64,000 bases of DNA from Ferruginibacter sp. HRS2-29 (GTDB taxonomy: Bacteria > Bacteroidota > Bacteroidia > Chitinophagales > Chitinophagaceae), in the NCBI RefSeq assembly GCF_024343615.1, contig NZ_RJUB01000123.1:62001-126000 (forward strand). Direction: 5' to 3'. The position numbers were made by a program, and so were the translations under genes. Under the pieces are notes generated by a model, which saw nothing but the letters and a program-made list of their open reading frames with translations, searched no databases and had not been told where the DNA came from. Shown here piece by piece: positions 50,250 through 57,377 of this stretch (its first letter is position 1; each line of letters opens with the position of its first letter).

Positions 50250-52643
50250 TTAATTGATGCTTCTTAAAAGGATAGCTGTTAATACTACCGGTATTGCAGC
50301 TACCAGTACAGATTTGGTAAGGTCGCCAACTTCCTGGCCTTTAGGCCGTACAGGTACGATGATGACTGAACCTTCTTCCACCTTCGGGTAGAAGTTGAAG
50401 AAAAGGAAACTTCTCGTACGCCTGCTCCTTCCGTTTGCATAGGTTACAAAAACCCTTTTGCGCCATGGTCTTACACCAAAACCACCAGCCTTGTCTATAT
50501 AATAAAGAAGGTTGGTATGTTCCTTATCAAACGTAATTTTCAATGGTGCCTGTACACTTCCTTCCACTGTTACGAAAGGATTGATCTCCGGAACGAATAC
50601 CACATCTTTTTCCTGGAGGATGATATCGTATTTTGAATTGCGGTATTTCAGCGCTTTGTACAGATCGATGCTCACCGGCTCATCTATTGATTTGGCTTTT
50701 GCGATCAGCAAACTATCCACCCCTTTGCCCAGGCCGTTTGTATCGATCCGTGGCCTTTCCACAATGTTCTCCCTCAACAGGTCGGTCTTTGGCCTCATCA
50801 ACACAGCGCCGCTAAGATTGGCATTGTCTTTAAGCCCGCCTGCCCTGTCGATGAAAGAAGAAAGCCGTTCATATTTACTCAGGCGTGGGTATAAACCCGG
50901 GTATTTCACCAACCCACTCAGCGTGATATTTTGTTGCAGTTCGAAAGACGGGTTCTTGCGCACAAATATCTGGTCATAAGGCTTCAGCTTTATCAATGCT
51001 GATGCTGAGTCCAGTTGCAGATCCGATGGGATCGCATAAGATTTTACAATCGTACGTGTAGGCTTGATGGCTTTTTTTGCAGAATCGATATCAACGATAC
51101 TGGATATTTCCAGGCGGCCGTATTCTGCAGATTGTTTGATCCCCCCCGACAAATAGATCAGATCCTGCAAGGTCATGCCTCCGTATTTTTTTACTTTGCC
51201 TTCTTTGCGTACTTCACCAAAAATTTCAACGAATTGCTGCTCGCCAAAATCGCTTTGCGAAAACAATTGAATGACATCGTTTGCCTGCAGCAATACATTA
51301 CTGCCGTTATTTACATTATCATCGTCAATACCTGTAAGATCTATTTCCAGCCTGTCGGATTGCAGGTTGGTAGAATCGCCCGCCCCGCGGAAAATATATG
51401 CTCTTGGCAGATAGGTATTACGTGTAACGCCACCAGCCCTATTGATCACATCGAATAAACGATCGCCTTTCCGCAATTCATAAACGGCCGGATAAGTGAT
51501 CTCGCCGCGTACCTCCACCTTATTGGAAATACCGGCTTTGATAAGATCCACTTTCACGATATCACCATCCTGCAGTAAAAAATCTTCTCCTGAAAATTTC
51601 AGGATCGCATTGGCGTTCACGTCACGCTGCATCTGCTGTTCATTCTCTGTGCGGATAACTTTGAGATTGGAGGCCAACGCGTCTGCGTTGAAACCGCCGG
51701 AATATTTCAGCAATGCCTTTACCCCTTCATCACTTTTCAACTGGTAATACATCGGCCTTTTGAACTGTCCGGTTGCCAATACTTTCTTTTCTACAAAACT
51801 TACGATGACAAAATCGTTGTTCTGCAGGTAGATATGTTTACCAAAATCGCCACTGGTAAGATATTTATATACATCCAGCGTTTCGATCGTTACACCGGCT
51901 CTTTTGATCTGTATGTTGCGGAGGTTCCCGAACTGCGATACGCCTCCCGCTTTTGAAATAACATTGAACGCGTTGCTGAAGGCAGAAACCGTCTGGATGC
52001 CAGGCTGGTTTACTTCTCCCACCACGTTCACATTGATGGAACGCGGCTGGCCGATGGAAATGGAAATATTCGTCCCCACAGGCACCACGCTTTTGAACCT
52101 GGAGTACACGATGGCACGTGCATTTTCAAAGGTCATGCCCGCCACATTTATTTTCCCTAATCCCTGCGGGAAAATAGCGCCATCCCTTGCCACTACATAA
52201 CTTTCCTGGAATTCCGCAGCGCCCCAGAGCGCCACGATGATATGATCGCCCACCCCCAATGGATAATCCAGCGGCGGAGTAGATAATTCAGAAAGATCGG
52301 TTACCGCCGCACTGCTGAAGATGTCTTCACCATAGGTTTTATCGGGAGAATAACCGCTTCTTTTGATATTATCCTTGATATTATCCTGCATTACGCTATC
52401 CTGATCTACCTTATTGTTGGTAGCCATTTTCGCATTCTTATCCTGGCCGGTCTGCCTGTTTTTATCGCTTAATAAAGTAGACAACTGGGTCTGCGTATAA
52501 TTTTTGTAATCGGTTGGAAGTTCTCCAGGGTTCTGGATGTTCGGAATTTCTGGTGGTGGCTGGCAAAGCGCCGAAAAGGCTGAAAACATTAAAAGTGCCA
52601 TGACAAAAAACCGATATAAAAAACTCCTTATTCCAAGTTGCAT
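50250..52643 (-). CDS. SLBB-domain polysaccharide export protein (Wza-like)
   Basis: An outer-membrane polysaccharide export channel component. ATG 52643 (797 residues) is chosen: a TTG 39 bases upstream falls inside the predicted promoter element. It has an N-terminal signal (LYRFFVMALLMFSAFSALCQ), a Poly_export domain near 100-180 (GVGDHIIVALWGAAEF...VARDGAIFPQGLGKINVAGM), then about six SLBB repeats (for example VNVVGEVNQPGIQTVSAFSN, VEVRGEITYPAVYELRKGDR). A short C-terminal helix ends the protein (SVLVAAIPVVLTAILL). No lipobox is obvious, unlike Wza. Confidence 0.88.
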   Translation of the reverse strand: MQLGIRSFLYRFFVMALLMFSAFSALCQPPPEIPNIQNPGELPTDYKNYTQTQLSTLLSDKNRQTGQDKNAKMATNNKVDQDSVMQDNIKDNIKRSGYSPDKTYGEDIFSSAAVTDLSELSTPPLDYPLGVGDHIIVALWGAAEFQESYVVARDGAIFPQGLGKINVAGMTFENARAIVYSRFKSVVPVGTNISISIGQPRSINVNVVGEVNQPGIQTVSAFSNAFNVISKAGGVSQFGNLRNIQIKRAGVTIETLDVYKYLTSGDFGKHIYLQNNDFVIVSFVEKKVLATGQFKRPMYYQLKSDEGVKALLKYSGGFNADALASNLKVIRTENEQQMQRDVNANAILKFSGEDFLLQDGDIVKVDLIKAGISNKVEVRGEITYPAVYELRKGDRLFDVINRAGGVTRNTYLPRAYIFRGAGDSTNLQSDRLEIDLTGIDDDNVNNGSNVLLQANDVIQLFSQSDFGEQQFVEIFGEVRKEGKVKKYGGMTLQDLIYLSGGIKQSAEYGRLEISSIVDIDSAKKAIKPTRTIVKSYAIPSDLQLDSASALIKLKPYDQIFVRKNPSFELQQNITLSGLVKYPGLYPRLSKYERLSSFIDRAGGLKDNANLSGAVLMRPKTDLLRENIVERPRIDTNGLGKGVDSLLIAKAKSIDEPVSIDLYKALKYRNSKYDIILQEKDVVFVPEINPFVTVEGSVQAPLKITFDKEHTNLLYYIDKAGGFGVRPWRKRVFVTYANGRSRRTRSFLFFNFYPKVEEGSVIIVPVRPKGQEVGDLTKSVLVAAIPVVLTAILLRSIN

Positions 52644-52679
52644 CTGAGTGGTGGGATTGGTGTTAAATTTTATTATGGG

Positions 52680-52687
52680 CAAATATA
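52680..52687 (-). promoter_or_regulatory. Candidate -7 element (TATATTTG) of the export pair
   Basis: A TATATTTG box on the minus strand lies about 37 bp before ATG 52643. No clear TTG is found at the right distance, so this is weak. It helps decide the start because an upstream TTG (52682) would sit inside the box. Confidence 0.4.
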
Positions 52688-52692
52688 ATGTT

Positions 52693-53640
52693 TTATTTGT
52701 GTGTCTGAGGCAGATACAGCCTGTACTCTTCCCAGATCTCCTTTACTATTTCCGCCGCAGGTTTTATTTCGCCGATCAGGGCGCTCACCTGCCCTATTTC
52801 CAGTTCGCCTTCTTCCAGGTCGCCGTCAAACATACCCTTTTTGGCCCTTCCTCTTCCGAGCAATTGCTCCAGCTCCGGTATGGCGGCCCCTGATAATTCG
52901 GCCTGGCGTACGGCTTCGTAAAATTTATTCTTCAATAAACGCACGGGAGTCAGTTGTTTAAGCGATAAGGCCGTATCGCCTTCTTTGGCCTTGATAACAA
53001 GGTGTTTAAAATTATCGTGATTGGAAGCTTCCCTGCTGGCCACAAAGCGGCTCCCGATCGAAACGCCTTCTGCACCAAGTACCATCGCTGCCATCATCTG
53101 CCGGCCTGTAGCTATTCCACCTGCGGCAATGACGGGAATCTCCACTGCCTGGCTTACCGCCGGGATCAATACCATCGTGGTCGTTTCTTCCCGGCCATTG
53201 TGCCCGCCGGCTTCAAATCCTTCCGCTACCACAGCATCGCAACCCGCATCCTGCGCTTTCAGCGCAAATTTTGAACTGCTCACCACATGCACCACTTTGA
53301 TACCATGCTGCTGCAGTTGTGCAGTGTATGTTTTTGGGTTGCCGGCACTGCTGAAAACCACCGGCACTTGTTGCTCGATGATCGTTTGGATATGTTCGCC
53401 GATATCGGGATATAATAATGGTATGTTGACCCCGAAAGGTTTGCCGGTAGCAGCCTTACATTTGATGATATGTTCTTTGAGCACTTCGGGGTACATGCTC
53501 CCGCTGCCGATCACTCCCATTCCGCCAGCATTGCTGACGGCACTCGCCAGCCTCCATCCGCTGGTCCAGATCATTCCGGCCTGGATAATGGGGATTTCAA
53601 TACCGAACAGATCGGTGATTCTTTTGGTGGAAATTTTCAT
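52693..53640 (-). CDS. Nitronate monooxygenase-like flavoprotein
   Basis: A 315-residue FMN-binding TIM barrel of the nitronate monooxygenase / 2-nitropropane dioxygenase family. Recognisable regions are IIQAGMIWTSGWRLASAVSNAG, the GG loop EGFEAGGHNG and IPVIAAGGIATGRQMMAAMVLGAEGVSIGSRF near the phosphate. Relatives also act as enoyl-ACP reductases (FabK), so substrate is uncertain. It lies just upstream of the SLBB export gene on the same strand but likely has its own promoter in the spacer repeat region. Confidence 0.85.
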   Translation of the reverse strand: MKISTKRITDLFGIEIPIIQAGMIWTSGWRLASAVSNAGGMGVIGSGSMYPEVLKEHIIKCKAATGKPFGVNIPLLYPDIGEHIQTIIEQQVPVVFSSAGNPKTYTAQLQQHGIKVVHVVSSSKFALKAQDAGCDAVVAEGFEAGGHNGREETTTMVLIPAVSQAVEIPVIAAGGIATGRQMMAAMVLGAEGVSIGSRFVASREASNHDNFKHLVIKAKEGDTALSLKQLTPVRLLKNKFYEAVRQAELSGAAIPELEQLLGRGRAKKGMFDGDLEEGELEIGQVSALIGEIKPAAEIVKEIWEEYRLYLPQTHK

Positions 53641-53644
53641 GGGG

Positions 53645-53941
53645 CAAATTACGAATTACAAATTACGAATTACGAATTAAGGAGGAGAAGATGGAAGGGG
53701 GAAAAGGAGCACAGATTTTAAAGGGATGAAGGGGATTGCACAGATTGTTTTTCACAAAGTGAAAAACGGAAATGCAGTTTATAAATCTTTAGGCTTTAAT
53801 AAAAATTACAATATTTATAAACTGGATTTCGGTTTTCTGCGAAGTAGAAAACAATCTGTGCAATCCCCTTCATCCCTTTGAAATCCGCGATCCACTCTCG
53901 CTTCGATCACATTCGTAATTCGTAATTAATAATTCTTAATT
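53645..53941. repeat. 305-bp spacer (53641-53945) folding as a nested hairpin
   Basis: Three nested inverted repeats. The outer arms are AATTACG words at 53645-53679 and 53911-53941. The middle arms, 53715-53751 and 53848-53884, are 37 bp with 2 mismatches (GGGATGAAGGGGATTGCACAG core). The inner arms, 53775-53786 and 53813-53824 (CAGTTTATAAAT), extend outward to about 24 bp with 2 mismatches. The whole region can fold into one stem. It contains one short open frame described separately. Confidence 0.8.
53726..53881 (+). pseudogene. 51-codon open frame with acetyltransferase-like piece
   Basis: ATG 53726 opens a 51-codon frame to a TGA at 53881, within the nested hairpin. The middle reads KNGNAVYKSLGFNKNYNIYK, similar to the C-terminal segment of GNAT acetyltransferases (YKSLGF). 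The rest of a GNAT domain is missing. It may be a fragment of a gene captured between the repeat arms. It could also be chance, because part of the codons is imposed by the inverted repeats. I do not assert that it is expressed. Confidence 0.3.
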
Positions 53942-53945
53942 GATT

Positions 53946-54953
53946 TTATCTTCCGCTTCCTCCCAGGTCTATCGCTGTATTATCGCCGATATTCAGGTTT
54001 CGGCTCACACCTTTCACTTCGGCATCGCTGCCAATGAGGGAGTTGTTGAGTACGATCTCATAAAGGTTGGAATAGGCGCCAATGATAGAGTCTTTTATGA
54101 TGGCATGGTTCACGATCGTGTGGTCGCCGATGGCCACATTGGGACCGATCACCGAATTCTGGATCACACAGCCTGTACCGATGCTTACCGGGGGAATAAT
54201 GATGCTGTTAGAATAATCTTCTGAAGTCTTTGCGTTTCCGCCGAATTTTTTAAGCAGGATGGCATTGGATGCCAGCAGGGATTCTTTTTTTCCGCAATCG
54301 AACCAGTTCTGCACTTTAAACGCCTGGAATTTCGCCCCTTGCTGGATCATACATTCGAGCGCATCGGTGAGGTTGAATTCGTCGTAGCTCCTGATCTGGT
54401 TGTCCTGGATCTTTTTCAGGCAGCCGAAAAGCAGGTCGGTCTCTTTTATTTTATATACTCCCACCAGGGCCATGTTACTTTTGGGAATAGATGGTTTTTC
54501 TACTACGCGGCTGATGAAAAAACTGTCATCTTCCATTTCGGCCACGCCGAAATTTCGTGGATCATCCACTTTTTTCACCCCAAGCATGGAAAATGGGGTG
54601 CGGATCATTTCCGTTACATCATACTCGGCGATGGTATCCCCCAGCACGATGAGCACTTCATCGTGCCCCACAATTTCCCTGGTAAGGTCGATGGCATGAC
54701 CTGTTCCATGGCGTTCGCTCTGTGTAACAAAGTGACAATTGAGGTCGGGGTAATTGCTGGTGACATAATCCTGGATCTTTTCGCCCAGGTACCCGATGAT
54801 GAAGATAAAATCCCTGATTCCGGCATCGCGTAGCTGATCCACGATGATGCTGAGTATGGTTTTCCCGGCAAGCGGGATCAATGCTTTTGGTTGCGTGTAG
54901 GTATGTGGCCGGAGCTTCGTGCCTGCGCCCGCCACTGGTATGATAGCCTTCAT
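53946..54953 (-). CDS. Sugar-phosphate nucleotidylyltransferase with beta-helix tail
   Basis: A 335-residue NTP transferase. The N-terminal catalytic loop is AIIPVAGAGTKLRPHTYTQPKAL (the GxGTxLxP motif with a following PK). The domain continues to about 230, and a hexapeptide left-handed beta-helix follows (VSIGTGCVIQNSVIGPNVAIG, DHTIVNHAIIKDSIIGAYSN). This is the shape of glucose-1-phosphate thymidylyltransferase-like and UTP-glucose-1-phosphate-like enzymes, and could supply precursors for the export pair. Substrate is not fixed by the motifs. Confidence 0.88.
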   Translation of the reverse strand: MKAIIPVAGAGTKLRPHTYTQPKALIPLAGKTILSIIVDQLRDAGIRDFIFIIGYLGEKIQDYVTSNYPDLNCHFVTQSERHGTGHAIDLTREIVGHDEVLIVLGDTIAEYDVTEMIRTPFSMLGVKKVDDPRNFGVAEMEDDSFFISRVVEKPSIPKSNMALVGVYKIKETDLLFGCLKKIQDNQIRSYDEFNLTDALECMIQQGAKFQAFKVQNWFDCGKKESLLASNAILLKKFGGNAKTSEDYSNSIIIPPVSIGTGCVIQNSVIGPNVAIGDHTIVNHAIIKDSIIGAYSNLYEIVLNNSLIGSDAEVKGVSRNLNIGDNTAIDLGGSGR

Positions 54954-55025
54954 TTATAAACGCGTCCGTTATTACGGAGTCTTTGGTTTACAATATAATT
55001 CTCTGCTTAAAACCCGGAAGATATG

Positions 55026-55098
55026 TTAGCCGGGAAGACGGGAAGAAAACTCAAAATATCTCACAACATTCCTGCTTTCTTCCCGTCTTCCCGGCTAA
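55026..55098. repeat. 23-bp perfect inverted repeat between divergent genes
   Basis: The left arm 55026-55048 (starting TTAGCCGGGAAGACGGG) and right arm 55076-55098 are perfect complements with a 27-bp loop. No terminator is needed between divergent genes, so this is a free-standing palindrome of the spacer class. Confidence 0.85.
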
Positions 55099-55181
55099 AC
55101 GACTTCCGCATCAAAAGTGAAAGTAATACATTTTAGATAACAGCGTATCAATCGTCACTTTAATTAGACATTATTTAAAAA

Positions 55182-55212
55182 TTGCGTAAAAACTATGCCA
55201 TGCTTATATTTG
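55182..55212 (+). promoter_or_regulatory. Promoter of glyA
   Basis: TTG (55182-55184), 20 bp, TATATTTG (55205-55212) is a good match to the Bacteroidota sigma-factor consensus. Transcription would begin about 15 bp before the ATG at 55232. Confidence 0.7.
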
Positions 55213-55231
55213 CGCTACAAAAAAATCCTCC

Positions 55232-56512
55232 ATGCAAAGAGATACCGTCATTTTCGACCTCATCGATAAAGAACTTGAAAGACAACGCAAAGGGATCGAG
55301 CTCATCGCCAGCGAAAACTTCACCAGCCTGCAGGTAATACAAGCCATGGGCACATCGCTTACCAATAAGTATGCGGAAGGTTATCCCGGCAGGCGTTATT
55401 ATGGTGGTTGCGAAGTGATCGACCAGATAGAACAACTGGCGATCGACCGTATCAAAGAAGTGTTCAATTGCGAATATGCCAACGTGCAGCCACATAGCGG
55501 CGCACAGGCCAATGCCGCACTGATGCTGGCCATCCTTCAGCCCGGAGATAAGATCCTGGGGCTCGACCTCAGTATGGGCGGACATCTTACCCACGGCTCA
55601 CCAGTAAATTTTTCGGGGAAATTATATCAGCCGCATTTTTACACAGTAAAAAATGATACCGGCCTCATCGATTATGAAATGCTGGAAGAAAAAGCACGTG
55701 CTGAAAAGCCAAAGCTGATCATTGCCGGCGCATCGGCTTACAGCCGCGACATCGATTATCCACGTATCCGCAAAGTGGCCGACGAAATAGGCGCCTTTGT
55801 AATGTGTGATATGGCACATCCTGCGGGATTGATCGCCAAAGGTTTGCTGAGCTCCCCATTCGATCATTGCCATTTCGTAACCAGCACTACGCATAAAACT
55901 TTACGCGGCCCTCGCGGCGGTATCATCCTCATGAAAAAGGATTTTGAAAACCCATTCGGGCTCAAAGATCTCAAAGGCAATACCCGTATGATGAGCAACC
56001 TGCTGGACATGGCGGTTTTTCCGGGTACGCAGGGAGGCCCGCTCGAGCATGTAATCGCTGCCAAAGCAGTCGCCTTCGGGGAATTGCTCACCGACGAATA
56101 CACAACTTATATTACCCAGGTACAAAAGAATGCCCAGGCGATGGCTAAAGCATTTGTAGCAAAAGATTATAATATCATCAGCGGCGGTACAGACAATCAC
56201 CTGATGCTGATCGATCTCCGCAATAAAAATATCAGTGGTAAAAAAGCGCAGGAAACACTGGATAAAGCACATATCACGCTGAATAAAAACGCAGTGCCTT
56301 ACGATGATAAGAGCCCGTTCGTCACCAGTGGCATCCGTGTAGGTGTGCCGGCCGTTACTACCCGCGGCATGAAGGAAGAGCATATGCAGACCATCGTAGA
56401 CCTGATCGACAAAGTGCTGATGAATGTTGATGACGAAGCTGTGATTAATTCCGTAAAAGAAGAGGTATTTACATTTATGGCACAATTTCCGCTTTATCCT
56501 GAACTACCATAA
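55232..56512 (+). CDS. glyA: Serine hydroxymethyltransferase
   Basis: GlyA converts serine and tetrahydrofolate to glycine and methylenetetrahydrofolate with PLP. Family motifs present: [10 protein letters not shown] near residue 20, [27 protein letters not shown] loop ([19 protein letters not shown]), and the PLP lysine in [14 protein letters not shown]. The 426-residue length is normal. A DUF4293 gene follows after 12 bp, so the two likely share a transcript. Confidence 0.97.
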   Translation: MQRDTVIFDLIDKELERQRKGIELIASENFTSLQVIQAMGTSLTNKYAEGYPGRRYYGGCEVIDQIEQLAIDRIKEVFNCEYANVQPHSGAQANAALMLAILQPGDKILGLDLSMGGHLTHGSPVNFSGKLYQPHFYTVKNDTGLIDYEMLEEKARAEKPKLIIAGASAYSRDIDYPRIRKVADEIGAFVMCDMAHPAGLIAKGLLSSPFDHCHFVTSTTHKTLRGPRGGIILMKKDFENPFGLKDLKGNTRMMSNLLDMAVFPGTQGGPLEHVIAAKAVAFGELLTDEYTTYITQVQKNAQAMAKAFVAKDYNIISGGTDNHLMLIDLRNKNISGKKAQETLDKAHITLNKNAVPYDDKSPFVTSGIRVGVPAVTTRGMKEEHMQTIVDLIDKVLMNVDDEAVINSVKEEVFTFMAQFPLYPELP

Positions 56513-56524
56513 TAAAAACAATTT

Positions 56525-56944
56525 ATGTTACAACGTATACAATCCATCTGGTTATTACTTGCTTCTGCCTGTGCCTTCGCGGGATTGAAGTTTCCATTTT
56601 ACAGCGGCACCGACAAAACCGGCATCCCCTCCTCTTTGCTGAGTGGCGCATCTAAAAGTGCCCCCATCTACCTGCTCATACTCACGGTAGCCGTAGCTGT
56701 GATCGCCCTGGTGACGATATTTCTTTTTAAGAACAGAACTTTGCAGATCCGCTTGTGCATTGTGAATCTATTGCTGCAGGCTGGTCTCACTTATCTGTAT
56801 TATCATCAGTCCACCTTATTTACCGGGGGTACATTTGCCCTTACTTCCATCCTGCAACCGGCAGTACTGGTGTTCCTGGTTCTCGCCATCGGCGGCATAA
56901 GGAAGGATAGTAAGATCATTGCGGATAGCAACAGGCTTCGATAG
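56525..56944 (+). CDS. DUF4293 membrane protein
   Basis: A 139-residue membrane protein with four helices: IWLLLASACAFAGLKFPFY (about 8-26), APIYLLILTVAVAVIALVTI, the short one near LCIVNLLLQAGLTYLYY, and LQPAVLVFLVLAIGGI. It fits the DUF4293 family of Bacteroidota, function unknown. It follows glyA by 12 bp and precedes a terminator at 57022-57052. Confidence 0.8.
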   Translation: MLQRIQSIWLLLASACAFAGLKFPFYSGTDKTGIPSSLLSGASKSAPIYLLILTVAVAVIALVTIFLFKNRTLQIRLCIVNLLLQAGLTYLYYHQSTLFTGGTFALTSILQPAVLVFLVLAIGGIRKDSKIIADSNRLR

Positions 56945-57021
56945 AGTGCAGACTACCGATGACCGCTGGTTCTTTAGAGTTGACTATTTTTTTGGTATAA
57001 ACCCTTTAATACAATTGATAA

Positions 57022-57052
57022 ATGCCTGCATAATAGCGGGTATTTTTATTTA
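57022..57052 (+). terminator. Terminator of the glyA-DUF4293 operon
   Basis: ATGCCTGC (57022-57029) pairs with GCGGGTAT (57036-57043) with two G-U pairs and a 6-base loop, followed by TTTTATTTATA. It lies 78 bp past the DUF4293 stop. Confidence 0.65.
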
Positions 57053-57198
57053 TATGCAATTATAAAGCAAGAACAATGATCGATCGTCGGTTGTCTGTGG
57101 TCGGTCGTCCGTCGTTGGTGGTTGCAATCGCCGTTCAACATTTAAAAAATTTCTAACTGTTTAAGGTTTTTTCTGAAATATTTCCTACATTAGTGCTG

Positions 57199-57279
57199 AT
57201 GTTTTACAACAACACACATATTTCCCCGCTTTTTACAGTAGTTTTTTCAACTACTGCCACAACAATTACAACCCGCTAA
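57199..57279 (+). CDS. thrL: Threonine operon leader peptide
   Basis: A 26-codon open frame, too short for usual gene finders. The peptide is MFYNNTHISPLFTVV, then FSTTATTITTR and TAA. Eight of 26 residues are Thr, six of them in the last ten, with one Ile. This is the hallmark of a thr operon leader peptide, like the classic Thr/Ile-rich leader of Escherichia coli. It lies 98 bp before thrA on the same strand. The gene name is by analogy; no sequence homology is claimed. Confidence 0.82.
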   Translation: MFYNNTHISPLFTVVFSTTATTITTR

Positions 57280-57293
57280 GGGTTGCACTTTTT
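57269..57293 (+). terminator. thr attenuator (terminator overlapping the leader end)
   Basis: CAACCC (57269-57274) pairs with GGGTTG (57280-57285), loop GCTAA, followed by CAC and five T residues. The 5' arm holds the last Thr-Arg codons and the loop holds the stop codon. A ribosome stalled at the Thr codons would cover the 5' arm and prevent termination. An 8-bp stem CAGTAGTT/AACTACTG (57236-57256) lies upstream inside the leader and may be a pause or competing hairpin. Confidence 0.7.
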
Positions 57294-57377
57294 CATATCA
57301 CCCCATGGGCATAACGCTTTTCCCCCTTCAGGGATTCGGACAATTTTCTTATTCATTCTTATTCTTAAATCAACAAC

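Larger units (their letters stand above)
56945..57377. other. 433-bp spacer upstream of thrA: terminator, repeat remnants, thr leader
   Basis: Between the DUF4293 gene and thrA lies a terminator (57022-57052), word repeats of the GGACGAC type at 56946-56967 and about 57078-57121, and the threonine leader with attenuator (57199-57293). From 57294 to 57377 I see only an 8-bp CCCATGGG palindrome at 57302-57309 and a C-rich stretch. No standard promoter box was found before the leader. Confidence 0.7.

Noticed and set aside
57236-57256. The 8-bp hairpin in the thr leader as a complete antiterminator
   Set aside because: It does not pair with either arm of the terminator stem. It could be a pause hairpin but is not an antiterminator by sequence.
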